Program-made: the position numbers and the translations under genes
Shown here: in pieces, positions 17,927-26,713 of the stretch
How positions within the stretch are numbered: the stretch's first letter is position 1
Layout: the number at the start of each line of letters is the position of its first letter
Virus record (IMG/VR): IMGVR_UViG_3300031857_000455
Coordinates: 1 to 40,901 of that record
DNA length: 40,901 bases
Reading direction: 5' to 3' (one strand)
DNA from: a virus
Notes under the pieces: model-generated
Databases searched by the model: none
Seen by the model: the letters and a program-made list of their open reading frames with translations, nothing else
What the model was told of the DNA's origin: nothing

Positions 17927-19843
17927 TCAACCAACAATGCCATACCTATTGTATGAGGCATCAAATTTATTCTTAATTTCATCATCTGTATAAGATTTTT
18001 GATAAACTTTTACGACTGATAAAGATATATTAGAGTATATATTTTCATCAGTCCAGGCAGCAATTTTGGTAGTGGTAGTACTCGCTGTCCCAAGAGTAAT
18101 ATTTCCAGTAAAAGTAGAAACATTAACCCCGTTTACATAAAGTTTTGTATTATTTGTCCCATTTCTTACAACAACTCCATGATACCAAACACCATTTGTA
18201 ATTGCAGACCCAACAAGAGTTGTAGTCGCAGCACCAGAAGACACGGTATAGATTAAGCGACCTGTGGAAATTCCAGAAAATATTCCACTTTGACCATAAG
18301 AAATGCCCAACATGTTGGTAGTTGTAGAAGAAGCATTTACATCTACAATTGTGTTTGCATAGTTTGAGTAACTTCCAAAAGTAAAAGTTGATGAAACCGT
18401 ATTAATATTAAGTGATTTGGGGCTGATATAAACGCTTCCAATTCCAATTGCAGTTACGGTTGTTCCAACAGAAACAATAGTCGATAATCCCACAACATTT
18501 TGACCTACAGCAATGCTCGTGGTTGTAATACCGGTAATAATACCAGAAATAGGTCTAACTGTACCAGCAGCAGATACAACTGAATTAAAGATACTGGATG
18601 GACCTCCATTAACCTTAAACCAGGTTTCCATTGTCCAGGTTGTTCCTGCACCTAAAACATTAGATTGATTTGTTGTTTTAATTCCAGTTTGTACATATTG
18701 ATCAATTGCATTGAATGTAAAGTAATTGCCATCAGAAATACTATAAGAAATAGAAGTACCTATTGGATATATCGTGGCATTATTTCCATATCCACTTCTA
18801 TCATACCAAATTGTTCCAATACCTGAATATGAATCAGGATCTCCAACATCTAGATATAAAACAGCAGCATCAGCATTTATTGTTACATCAGTATTGTAGT
18901 TTTTAACTGCAGCAATTGCTCCTAGATTTTTTGTTTCTCTTGCTACAACTTGATTATCGATTCTTTTAGATCCCCAAGCAGCAAGTTCTTTTTCACTTTT
19001 ATTTTCTTTAATTGTATTTAAATCTGCTCTTAAATAATCTCTTTGCTTTCTTAATTCAATAATTTCATTATATAAAACTCGAATACTCGTTCCAATTCCA
19101 ACACATCTAGCAGGATCAGTGGCACCATTATAAGTACGGAATACACTTATGACTCGTGCATTATGATCAGATTGAGTTTCTGATATATCGAATCTACCAT
19201 TTCCTATATTACCTCCACTACCATCAACTCCATTTCCAGTTAATGTTCCATCTTTATTTTTATAAAAATTAGGATCTTGTAAATTTTGATATCCATATCC
19301 AGAATATTCTGAAGTAAGATTATTTACAGAGTCTGGTTCAAAGGGATTAATTGTATCATATCTTACTGCAGGTCCTGCAACATTTGGATATATGCGAAGA
19401 TTTTCAACTTCTTCTTTTACAACAATACTACTTCCATAAAATGTTCCTAGAAAACTAAAAATACCACCACTATATGCAATTCCAGGCCAACAATTCCCAT
19501 TTTCTGCTTCTTCGGATAATATAACTATTTGTTCTTTTTTTATATTAATTTGATTGTTTATAGAAATAATCTTATCATCTATAACTTTACAAAACTGCTG
19601 AAGGGTAATAGCCTCAGAAGCAAATTTAGATCTTAATTCAGAATCAACACCTTCATTCAAATAATTGCTTGGTTGTTCTGTAACTTTTTCAGTTAGAGAT
19701 CCATCAGAATTTACTTTAGTCTCAATAATACTGATAGTATCTGGAACAGATTTTCCCGTTTGAGGATCTAATACATTAATAAGTTGAGTTTGTTCGTCTT
19801 CCAGAATTTTAAGAACATCATTTTTCAAATTTTCATCAATCAT
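17927..19843 (-). CDS. Structural protein with LamG/concanavalin-like domain (638 aa)
   Basis: The N-terminal 300 residues are helical and polar (MIDENLKNDVLKILEDEQTQ; a coil around INNQINIKKEQIVILSEE and another around NEIIELRKQRDYLRADLN), suggesting a trimerising or docking stalk. Residues about 320-630 read as a Laminin_G_3/concanavalin A-like jelly roll: AVLYLDVGDPDSYSGIGTIW, YDRSGYGNNATIY, TWTMETWFKV, GVWYHGVVVRNGTNNTKLYV. Such domains bind carbohydrates in phage fibres. It directly follows the S74-type protein and has a late motif at 19868-19875. Probably a tail-tip or fibre adhesin; the ligand is unknown. Confidence 0.75.
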   Translation of the reverse strand: MIDENLKNDVLKILEDEQTQLINVLDPQTGKSVPDTISIIETKVNSDGSLTEKVTEQPSNYLNEGVDSELRSKFASEAITLQQFCKVIDDKIISINNQINIKKEQIVILSEEAENGNCWPGIAYSGGIFSFLGTFYGSSIVVKEEVENLRIYPNVAGPAVRYDTINPFEPDSVNNLTSEYSGYGYQNLQDPNFYKNKDGTLTGNGVDGSGGNIGNGRFDISETQSDHNARVISVFRTYNGATDPARCVGIGTSIRVLYNEIIELRKQRDYLRADLNTIKENKSEKELAAWGSKRIDNQVVARETKNLGAIAAVKNYNTDVTINADAAVLYLDVGDPDSYSGIGTIWYDRSGYGNNATIYPIGTSISYSISDGNYFTFNAIDQYVQTGIKTTNQSNVLGAGTTWTMETWFKVNGGPSSIFNSVVSAAGTVRPISGIITGITTTSIAVGQNVVGLSTIVSVGTTVTAIGIGSVYISPKSLNINTVSSTFTFGSYSNYANTIVDVNASSTTTNMLGISYGQSGIFSGISTGRLIYTVSSGAATTTLVGSAITNGVWYHGVVVRNGTNNTKLYVNGVNVSTFTGNITLGTASTTTTKIAAWTDENIYSNISLSVVKVYQKSYTDDEIKNKFDASYNRYGIVG

Positions 19844-19866
19844 TGTTATTCAATCTCTCTTTGCTT

Positions 19867-20739
19867 TTATTTATTTTGCTGATTTAAATCATTAATCTGT
19901 TTTTGAAGATCTTCAATTTGTTTTTGTTGTTCCTGAACTGCAGAAATTAAAATGGGGACTATTTTTTCATAACGAATCAATTTATAATTCTCATTATACA
20001 TTTTTCTTTCACCCACAAGATCTGGAGCAATTTCCTCAACTTCTTGTGCGATGAGACCATATTGCCTTTTGACCTTTCCAGGATATCCATATTCATCATC
20101 AGGTTCTCTAAATTCTTGCAAGAATGATGATGGACACTTATCTTCTCTCCAATCAAAACGAACTGGCTTCAAATCCAGAACAATATTCAATCCATTGTCA
20201 AAACGCTCAATATTTTTCTTTAAACGAATATCAGAAGTGGCATCTGGATCAGTAGAAATTTTAAATCCATTGAAAGTCCAAAAACCATTTAAGCTTCCTT
20301 TTGGGGAGGTTAAATCATCCGATGGACTAATAGTAAAATGCTCTGGAACTACATCAGCCTTTAATCCTGCAAAATTATTAGTCATTGCAGAATAATCTAC
20401 ATCTAAGGCACCTGTTTTTATAGACGATCCAATCTCAAAAACTGTTCCAAGAGTTTGTGTGATTCCAGTAACAAAAACTCCAGACCACCCAGTAATAATC
20501 CCAAAAGAACCAAAAATATTTGGAATTATTGGTTTTAGATCAAATGGATTTTTAAGCATCCATAAGTTTCCACAAACCATTTTTTCTCTTAAAGTAACAG
20601 AATTACTTTGCTGAACTGTTTCTCCTGCAATAATTACATTACTGCCAAAGGTTGTTTCAGTGGAATTATAAGTTTTTTCTCCCTTTTGTGGAAAATCTGG
20701 AAATCCTAAAAATTTTAAAACAAGTGAGATAAGACCCAT
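19867..20739 (-). CDS. Protein with C-terminal S74 intramolecular chaperone (290 aa)
   Basis: Residues about 165-260 match the Peptidase_S74 (endosialidase-type) auto-cleaving chaperone: SDIRLKKNIERFDNGL, VRFDWRE, YGLIAQEVEEIAPDLV and YEKIVPILISAVQ, followed by a terminal coiled coil (EQQKQIEDLQKQINDLNQQ). In this family the Ser and Lys near SDxRLK carry out cleavage after the trimer has folded; both are present. The remaining 160 residues are glycine- and threonine-rich and would be the folded fibre or spike segment. It overlaps the upstream spike gene by one base (UAAUG) and lies within the hub operon rather than with the large fibres, so a central-tail-fibre role is possible. That role is inferred. 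Confidence 0.8.
   Translation of the reverse strand: MGLISLVLKFLGFPDFPQKGEKTYNSTETTFGSNVIIAGETVQQSNSVTLREKMVCGNLWMLKNPFDLKPIIPNIFGSFGIITGWSGVFVTGITQTLGTVFEIGSSIKTGALDVDYSAMTNNFAGLKADVVPEHFTISPSDDLTSPKGSLNGFWTFNGFKISTDPDATSDIRLKKNIERFDNGLNIVLDLKPVRFDWREDKCPSSFLQEFREPDDEYGYPGKVKRQYGLIAQEVEEIAPDLVGERKMYNENYKLIRYEKIVPILISAVQEQQKQIEDLQKQINDLNQQNK
19868..19875 (-). promoter_or_regulatory. Late promoter motif for the LamG gene
   Basis: AATAAATA overlapping the TAA stop (19869-19867) of the S74 gene and 25 nt before the ATG at 19843. Confidence 0.5.
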
Positions 20740-21311
20740 TAACCTACTCCTACAGATCCTAGTATTGATGAAAGTAAATCTTGACCTTTTGCTATTTGAG
20801 ATACTGCATCATAATTATGTGCCAAAGAAAATGCCCTCACAAGGAAATTATTAGTAACTGCATTACCATTTATAGCAATTTCATCTATTTTGTCGGCTTC
20901 TAATTTAATTCTTCCAGATCCAGCATTTAAATTAATATTTCTACCTGCTTTTAGATCTAAATCTTCTCCAGCCTCTATCATTATGGTATGTGCTTTTATC
21001 TTAACAGCACCGGTGCTTGTTGCAGTAATCCATATATCACCACCCTGACCTGTAATACAAATATCAACATTACCATCAGATCCTTTTTTTCCAGCAGCAA
21101 TTTCAATACCTTTATCATTTAAAATCTTATAAGATCCGGATTGATTAAAGGATTGTAAATGTTGATTATTTTCTTTGGAAAAAGAGTATATATTAAATAC
21201 TGATGAAGAGTCAGCATTTGTTTTAGGATCATTGGTCGTAATTGCAAAATTTGGACCAATACTAATATAATCTTTAGCCTCATAATTTAATTTTGATGCA
21301 GTTTTTTTCAT
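20739..21311 (-). CDS. Spike-like beta-helix protein, counterpart of the gp5 C-terminal needle (190 aa)
   Basis: A 190-aa protein whose middle (about residues 60-150) is a regular run of short alternating strands with D/G turns: GDIWITATSTGAVKIKAHT, IMIEAGEDLDLKAGRNINL, NAGSGRIKLEADKI. This is the pattern of the triple-stranded beta-helix in the T4 gp5 C-terminal domain and in VgrG spikes. In T4 it is part of gp5; here it is a separate gene right after the OB-fold gp5-like protein. It probably forms the membrane-piercing needle or a neck for a tip protein. The 6-nt gap to the gp5-like gene and the UAAUG overlap with the S74 gene support one assembly unit. Confidence 0.7.
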   Translation of the reverse strand: MKKTASKLNYEAKDYISIGPNFAITTNDPKTNADSSSVFNIYSFSKENNQHLQSFNQSGSYKILNDKGIEIAAGKKGSDGNVDICITGQGGDIWITATSTGAVKIKAHTIMIEAGEDLDLKAGRNINLNAGSGRIKLEADKIDEIAINGNAVTNNFLVRAFSLAHNYDAVSQIAKGQDLLSSILGSVGVG

Positions 21312-21316
21312 TTAAA

Positions 21317-23338
21317 TTATATTGGACAATCTATTTGAGTTTGAATTTTAGTTCCTGGGAAAATAGGACCAAATACTGGGCTTATAACGGCACCAAATCC
21401 AGTGTCAGAATTTACAGTAATTATTGGAAGACCTGCAATTTCAACACTATTTATTGGTCTAGCAGATATAATCCTTCCATTTTCAATAGTTAGATCATAT
21501 TCATTTCCAAAATCATCAGTTGCCGTATCACCTTGAGAATAATTAAGTCCAGAAGATTGAATAATAGTATTTGTAACACCATTAGGTTCTTGATCTCCAA
21601 CTGGGTAATTAATCCCAGGAGATACGATATAAATCGCCTCAAGTTCTCCTTTATCGTTAATTACAGATCTTGCTTTTGCGCCATATCCCAACCCACAATT
21701 ATCAGTAATTTCAACAAATGGTGGAAAACGATATCCCGAACCTATGTTTGTAATAGTAGCACCAATAATACTTGCAGTTTGAGATACGTTTTGATATAGT
21801 GTCGTATTTTGAATTATAGATCCAAAAATTGGAGCTGCTGTACCACCTATACCACCTCCACCAAAAATCTTCAAAGTTGGAGGACCACAACTTGTTGGAG
21901 TCCCAGTATAACAAGAGTTAATGTCTCCCCCAAATTCCAGTGAAGAATTTCCATTCAAAATATCTACAGCTGAATTAATTGAATCTACAGAATTTTGAAA
22001 ACTACCTACTACACCAGACGCTCCTTGAACTGTCGAATCGACAAGAGATGAAATATTATTAACTGAATCCATAATATTTTGGAGATTAGTGCTTTGGGGA
22101 CTTACCGGACCAACACCAATTATCCATTCTTTTACACCATCACATTTTGTATTGCTTTGCCCACAATCAAGAGCACCAAATAAACCAGATAATCCTCCAC
22201 GTAAAAAACTAGCAACATTAAAAGCAATTCCCAAAATACCGAGAATTCCATCTAAAGCAGATGTTAAACCAGTTGAAACCTGATCTACAACTGCATTTAA
22301 TACCACACCAATAAATTGTTCTGCAGCGCAAGTTACAAAAGACTTTACATTTTGAATGAGTGAGTATAAAATTTCTACTATAAATTTTGCTAGTCCATCT
22401 ATGACTGCATTTTTAACACAAACAATTGCTTTTTCAAGTAATTGAACTGGAACAATACATGCATTTTCCGCTTTACATCCAGCTAGATGTGCAACTCCTG
22501 GATTTTGAGTAGCTGCGTATGTTGCTCCATAAACTGCAGTATATAATGCTTGTATTCCTCTTGGTATAATCCCAGGTTTTTCTGTATCACCTACCAGAAA
22601 TAATTCTAACCTTTTAAATATTTCATTAATTACCCAACCCAAGGCACCTTTAATAACTTCAGCAGTATTTCTAACTTTCTCTTGATACTCTCCTATTTTT
22701 GCTTGTTTTTCTTGAACAAACTTAAGTAGATTGTCAATTTCTGATTTAATCACAGGTTGGGTAGTGTTATCGCAAGTATTTGCTGCTACAACTTTTGTGC
22801 CTATTGCACTTGATGTTGTTGCTCCATTTTTAGGATCAATTGCTGGATGTACTCCTTGTGATCTAGTTGTATCCTCATTTGTGGGAAGACCTGTAGGATC
22901 TCCTCTCATAGATGTATCTGATTTTGATATATTTTTAGTATATCCAGTAAAAGGTACAAAGGGATTTTGATATCCAGAATCACCCCATTCATTTGTTTTT
23001 CCCAATACTCCCATAATAACAGGAATTTGAGCATTATCCCCATCTAGGAAAAACCCAATTACCATATCACCTTGGCTTATTTTTGGATTGGTTCCATAAA
23101 AAGCAGCACCAGATCCTGCAGTTGTTGGTAGCATTACCAACGCCCAAGGTAATTCTTCATTACTCAAATCAGTTGATTCTAAAGGATGATATCCAAGAAT
23201 TCTAACTTTAACTCTAAGTCCCCAACCATTTTTATCTGCTTGTTCTTGCCATACTTCAACAGGAGGAACTTGTCCCATCCACCAACGGAAACCATCTCTA
23301 CCTATAAAGTGACTTTGAAGTAATGATTGGTCTAACAT
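21317..23338 (-). CDS. gp5: Baseplate hub protein with gp5-type OB-fold (673 aa), no lysozyme domain
   Basis: The first 125 residues match the gp5/VgrG OB-fold: FIGRDGFRWWMGQVPP, WGLRVKVRILGYHP, ELPWALVMLPTTAGSG, ISQGDMVIGFFLDGDNAQIP. The next section (about 150-400) is helical with several cysteines. The C-terminal 180 residues hold YDG-like repeats (ITNIGSGYRFPPFVEITD, then GYGAKARSVI and AIYIVSPGINYP). No T4-type lysozyme domain is seen; the cell-wall enzymes are instead in the 680-aa protein. It lies directly downstream of the gp27-like gene, as expected for the gp27-gp5 hub complex. The gp5 name applies to the OB-fold part only. Confidence 0.75.
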   Translation of the reverse strand: MLDQSLLQSHFIGRDGFRWWMGQVPPVEVWQEQADKNGWGLRVKVRILGYHPLESTDLSNEELPWALVMLPTTAGSGAAFYGTNPKISQGDMVIGFFLDGDNAQIPVIMGVLGKTNEWGDSGYQNPFVPFTGYTKNISKSDTSMRGDPTGLPTNEDTTRSQGVHPAIDPKNGATTSSAIGTKVVAANTCDNTTQPVIKSEIDNLLKFVQEKQAKIGEYQEKVRNTAEVIKGALGWVINEIFKRLELFLVGDTEKPGIIPRGIQALYTAVYGATYAATQNPGVAHLAGCKAENACIVPVQLLEKAIVCVKNAVIDGLAKFIVEILYSLIQNVKSFVTCAAEQFIGVVLNAVVDQVSTGLTSALDGILGILGIAFNVASFLRGGLSGLFGALDCGQSNTKCDGVKEWIIGVGPVSPQSTNLQNIMDSVNNISSLVDSTVQGASGVVGSFQNSVDSINSAVDILNGNSSLEFGGDINSCYTGTPTSCGPPTLKIFGGGGIGGTAAPIFGSIIQNTTLYQNVSQTASIIGATITNIGSGYRFPPFVEITDNCGLGYGAKARSVINDKGELEAIYIVSPGINYPVGDQEPNGVTNTIIQSSGLNYSQGDTATDDFGNEYDLTIENGRIISARPINSVEIAGLPIITVNSDTGFGAVISPVFGPIFPGTKIQTQIDCPI

Positions 23339-23344
23339 ATGTGT

Positions 23345-24670
23345 TTATTTTCTACCAAAAGTATCTCTAATTAATTTTAAAGAAGTATAAGAACGAGTAG
23401 CATCAAAATGATGACATAACTCTTTAATCATATATAGACCACTTTGATCCTCATCAAACTCTCTAGTAGAAGATCTAGAAATTTTAGGGAAAAGGCATTC
23501 TATTACATCACCAGCTCTTAAATTTGTATTTGAAGGAATCATTACATTCAAAGTTTGAATGAATAAATTATTATATCTCATCAATACTTGTGATTGATAC
23601 TCTGTAGGATCTGCATTAGATTCTCTAGAAATTCCTTTATCCATTGTACCAATATCAAGAATTCCCGTAACAATTCTCGTCGGGCAATCTCCTAAAGTTT
23701 TTCCAGCATTATCAGAAATTTTAGGAAGATTAATTAATTCTTTTCCAAGATTGTTTGTTTTGTCTGCATAATTACTATACTTAAATGTAACTTTTCCTGG
23801 TTCAGTAATATTTCCTGTAAGTGGATTAAAAAAGTATCTTATATTTGAATATGTTCCCAACCTTAGTTTTTCAATTAAATTGTGATTTTTTTGTATGGTA
23901 TAATTTAAAATTTTAAAGTCGTTATTGATTCTGTTACCATCTGCATCATATGTTTCAGTTGCCTCACTATAGATATATGTTGCTTTTTTTGGTTGTTGAC
24001 TCAATACATCAATTGATCTAAATTGAAATCCATCTACTGTTTGAAAGAAAAAGAATCCTGCTGTTCCATTTCCAGACTTTTCAGGAACTGATTTTGATGA
24101 TAACCAAGTTAATACCGTAAATGGTTTTCTTAAATTTCCAATAAAACTATATTTGTTTGAGGTTTTGTCAATTGTTCCAATCTTATTGACTTTTAAAACA
24201 TTTTCTAGAATTTTTTTAACAGATTCACTAATTGGTAACTCTGCATATTTTCTAGATACCCTAGTGGTTTCATTAGTGATTGCTTCTCTTGAAACCAAAT
24301 TAAGTGTAAAACTTTCTTTGTTATTTTCTGCAATCACATCGGCAATACTAGATACATACAAATAACTTTTTGGATCTGTAGAAAAATCTAATCCTGGATT
24401 TTCTTCACTATTCCCTGCAATTTTTATACCAACTCTTTCCCCACCTCTTAAAGGTAGACCAGTATAAATTGCTTGCAATTGGTTATCTTTACTGTCCGGA
24501 CCAACAACTGTATTACCTGTATTAATAACTCTAATTTTTGCAGTAATAGTTGGGGAGAATATATCCTCATAATAATCAATTGCTACAGAACCTGATGTAA
24601 TATCTACAGTTCTTGACTGATCATTTGCCTCAATTGTAATTTCTTCAAATATTGACTGTTTAATTGACAT
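23345..24670 (-). CDS. gp27: Baseplate hub protein, gp27-like (441 aa)
   Basis: A 441-aa protein starting MSIKQSIFEEITIEANDQS. The first 120 residues have the DITSGSVAIDYYEDIFSPTITAKIRV and SSIADVIAENNKESFTLNLV strands typical of the tube-like domains of gp27-type hub proteins. Further signs are LTWLSSKS with FFFFQTVDGFQFRSID (about 200-220) and MLMRY/LNVMIPSNTNLRAGDVIEC (about 385-405), the last being the barrel closing segment. The usual T4 length is about 390 aa. UAAUG coupling to the upstream lysin gene and a 6-nt gap to the gp5-like gene fit a hub cassette. The assignment rests on pattern and order, not on an alignment. Confidence 0.65.
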   Translation of the reverse strand: MSIKQSIFEEITIEANDQSRTVDITSGSVAIDYYEDIFSPTITAKIRVINTGNTVVGPDSKDNQLQAIYTGLPLRGGERVGIKIAGNSEENPGLDFSTDPKSYLYVSSIADVIAENNKESFTLNLVSREAITNETTRVSRKYAELPISESVKKILENVLKVNKIGTIDKTSNKYSFIGNLRKPFTVLTWLSSKSVPEKSGNGTAGFFFFQTVDGFQFRSIDVLSQQPKKATYIYSEATETYDADGNRINNDFKILNYTIQKNHNLIEKLRLGTYSNIRYFFNPLTGNITEPGKVTFKYSNYADKTNNLGKELINLPKISDNAGKTLGDCPTRIVTGILDIGTMDKGISRESNADPTEYQSQVLMRYNNLFIQTLNVMIPSNTNLRAGDVIECLFPKISRSSTREFDEDQSGLYMIKELCHHFDATRSYTSLKLIRDTFGRK

Positions 24671-26712
24671 TAGACGTAATTTAAATCTAGGAGAAGTTTG
24701 TTTCTAATAAAATTATTTAACATAGCAGATTCATTAATTGAAAATACAGTACCACCACCTCCACCACCTACCATAACTTGTTGTATAATGGGAGAACTTC
24801 TGTCGTCAATTACAACTACTTTTCTCCCCTGCCTTTCTTGCGTTATTCCTTCCGCAAGACCTTCTCTATAAGAACTATCTATTTGTGCTTGCTGTTCTTC
24901 TTGAGTAGTTACTGCTGGGGAGATAGGAAGCAGTGGAACTGATGATCTTGATTGAGATGTTACTTGGGCTGGAGTTTTCTTAATTGGATGATTTTTTAAC
25001 CAGGTTGGAATATCTTCACGAGTTCTAAAATTTCCCATTGAATCTGGAGTATCTTTTGAGATCTCCCAGTGTAAATGAGGTCCAGTAGATCTTCCAGTAT
25101 TTCCAACATATCCTAACAATGCTCCCTGATTAAATCTTTGACCTTTTTTAACCTCAGCAGGCTTTAACATGTGACCAAAGAAATGATATGAACCATAAAC
25201 ATCATCTTTCCATATAATCCAATACCCATACCCAGCTCCGTGTTCAGGACCTCTTCCAGGAGCACGATTTTCGTGTGTAACAATACCAGAAAAATATGCA
25301 TAAAGTGGAGCTCCTGATGGAGCTGCTAAATCATATCCAGTGTGTGTCCTTCCATCCCTCAATCCCATAGTAGACGTTATAACAGCACCTGAATTGGGTT
25401 TGAATGGACTAAAAGGAACTCTTGCAGGTCTTCTTCCCATAGAAGAACCACTATCTCCAGAAACTGCAGCAAAATTGGATAATGGAGTAGGTCTTGCCGG
25501 AGATGGGGATGGTGCTGTTAAACCTAAATTTGGAATAGATGATGAAGATCTATTTGTTCTTCCATATTCATATGAACCAGGTCCTACAAAAGTTCCAAAC
25601 ATATTGTCATTAGGATTTCTCCTTCTCAAATCAGTAGAACTGGGATTGGATGGAGTAAGACCTTTTCCTACAAAATCAGTTCTATTTTCAACCCAGGATG
25701 CCGCATTTTTTTGTAATGTTGGATTTGTAAGATTATTAGCAACTCCTTTAATTGTTGCTTCATCAAACCCTGTTGCCTTTGCTGCTGATTTTGCATCAGT
25801 AATTTGATACCATTCTGAATTTGTGTTTCCAGATGAATTTCGTTCGGGATAATCACGAGTTGGTTGATACTGGCGTTTTGCCAAAATCACTTGTCTCATG
25901 TCCTTTCCACCAGGAAATACTCCTGCTGCTACACGATTATAAATTGACTGCGCCACATCTGCTTGCCCTTGTGGATCGCTGTCCTCACGGGCAGCAACAG
26001 CAACTAAAGTCCAAAAATCAGCATTTCCACCACGAGTTCTGGATGATGGTGAAGGTTGTCGTCTACTTTCTTGTTGTTGTCTTTCTCTTTCTAATGCATC
26101 AGAACCAAGTGGAGGAATATCAGTAAAAGGTTGAAGAATTACATTAAATGCATCTAGAATTCCTTTTCCTAAATCATCAACATTTGTCATTAGATCTTCA
26201 AATGAATTTTTCAATTTTGAAGAACTATCCAAGAAATCAAAACTCAAAATATTACTAAAAGCTGTACCAAAAACATTAGTGATTCCCGTTAATACTTTTA
26301 GAGTCTCATCACCATAATTAGTTAAAATACCTCCAGCAGTTCTAAGTCTTCCAACAAGGCGATTTCCTAATGCAACCCAAGTTGGCAGATTACCTAAAAT
26401 CCAACCAGCAGTGGCATACTTCAAAAATCCAATTAGTCTATCACCAATATTCAATCCTTGTTGAGTAATTCTTGATAAAACCTTTGGACCTCCTCTGGAT
26501 CTTACAAGAGTAGGTGCTAGTAATTGAGTTTGTAAAATATCTCTTTTATCTCTATCCTCTCTTCTTTTTTTAAGAATTTTAATATTCGAATACAAATTTT
26601 TCTTTTGTTTTGCATTAGAATTTAAAGAACTCTGTATCGTTTTAACTGTTTTTCCAGTCTGTGATGCTGAGGATGTTAAACCTTTGAGAGAAATTGTAGG
26701 TTTTATTGCCAT
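24670..26712 (-). CDS. Tape-measure-like protein fused to SleB-type hydrolase and M23 endopeptidase (680 aa)
   Basis: Three parts are visible. The N-terminus is a basic coil (1-65) plus a hydrophobic segment (93-116, LIGFLKYATAGWILGNLP) as in tape-measure proteins. Residues about 230-330 resemble the SleB/Hydrolase_2 cell-wall hydrolase: FWTLVAVAAREDSDPQGQ and DVAQSIYNRVAAGVFPGG with a conserved Glu. Residues about 440-560 form a complete M23 (LytM) zinc peptidase: HTGYDLAAPSGAPLYA supplies the first His and Asp, YGSYHFFGHM and GRSTGPHLHWEIS supply the HxH. Two peptidoglycan activities, one glycan-directed and one peptide-directed, would open the wall during DNA injection. The C-terminal tail (GGGGGG, LNYV) resembles that of the 422-aa neighbour. 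Confidence 0.85.
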   Translation of the reverse strand: MAIKPTISLKGLTSSASQTGKTVKTIQSSLNSNAKQKKNLYSNIKILKKRREDRDKRDILQTQLLAPTLVRSRGGPKVLSRITQQGLNIGDRLIGFLKYATAGWILGNLPTWVALGNRLVGRLRTAGGILTNYGDETLKVLTGITNVFGTAFSNILSFDFLDSSSKLKNSFEDLMTNVDDLGKGILDAFNVILQPFTDIPPLGSDALERERQQQESRRQPSPSSRTRGGNADFWTLVAVAAREDSDPQGQADVAQSIYNRVAAGVFPGGKDMRQVILAKRQYQPTRDYPERNSSGNTNSEWYQITDAKSAAKATGFDEATIKGVANNLTNPTLQKNAASWVENRTDFVGKGLTPSNPSSTDLRRRNPNDNMFGTFVGPGSYEYGRTNRSSSSIPNLGLTAPSPSPARPTPLSNFAAVSGDSGSSMGRRPARVPFSPFKPNSGAVITSTMGLRDGRTHTGYDLAAPSGAPLYAYFSGIVTHENRAPGRGPEHGAGYGYWIIWKDDVYGSYHFFGHMLKPAEVKKGQRFNQGALLGYVGNTGRSTGPHLHWEISKDTPDSMGNFRTREDIPTWLKNHPIKKTPAQVTSQSRSSVPLLPISPAVTTQEEQQAQIDSSYREGLAEGITQERQGRKVVVIDDRSSPIIQQVMVGGGGGGTVFSINESAMLNNFIRNKLLLDLNYV

Positions 26713-26713
26713 T

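Noticed and set aside
25340-25807. 155-aa plus-strand frame
   Set aside because: Antisense shadow of the M23/SleB protein.
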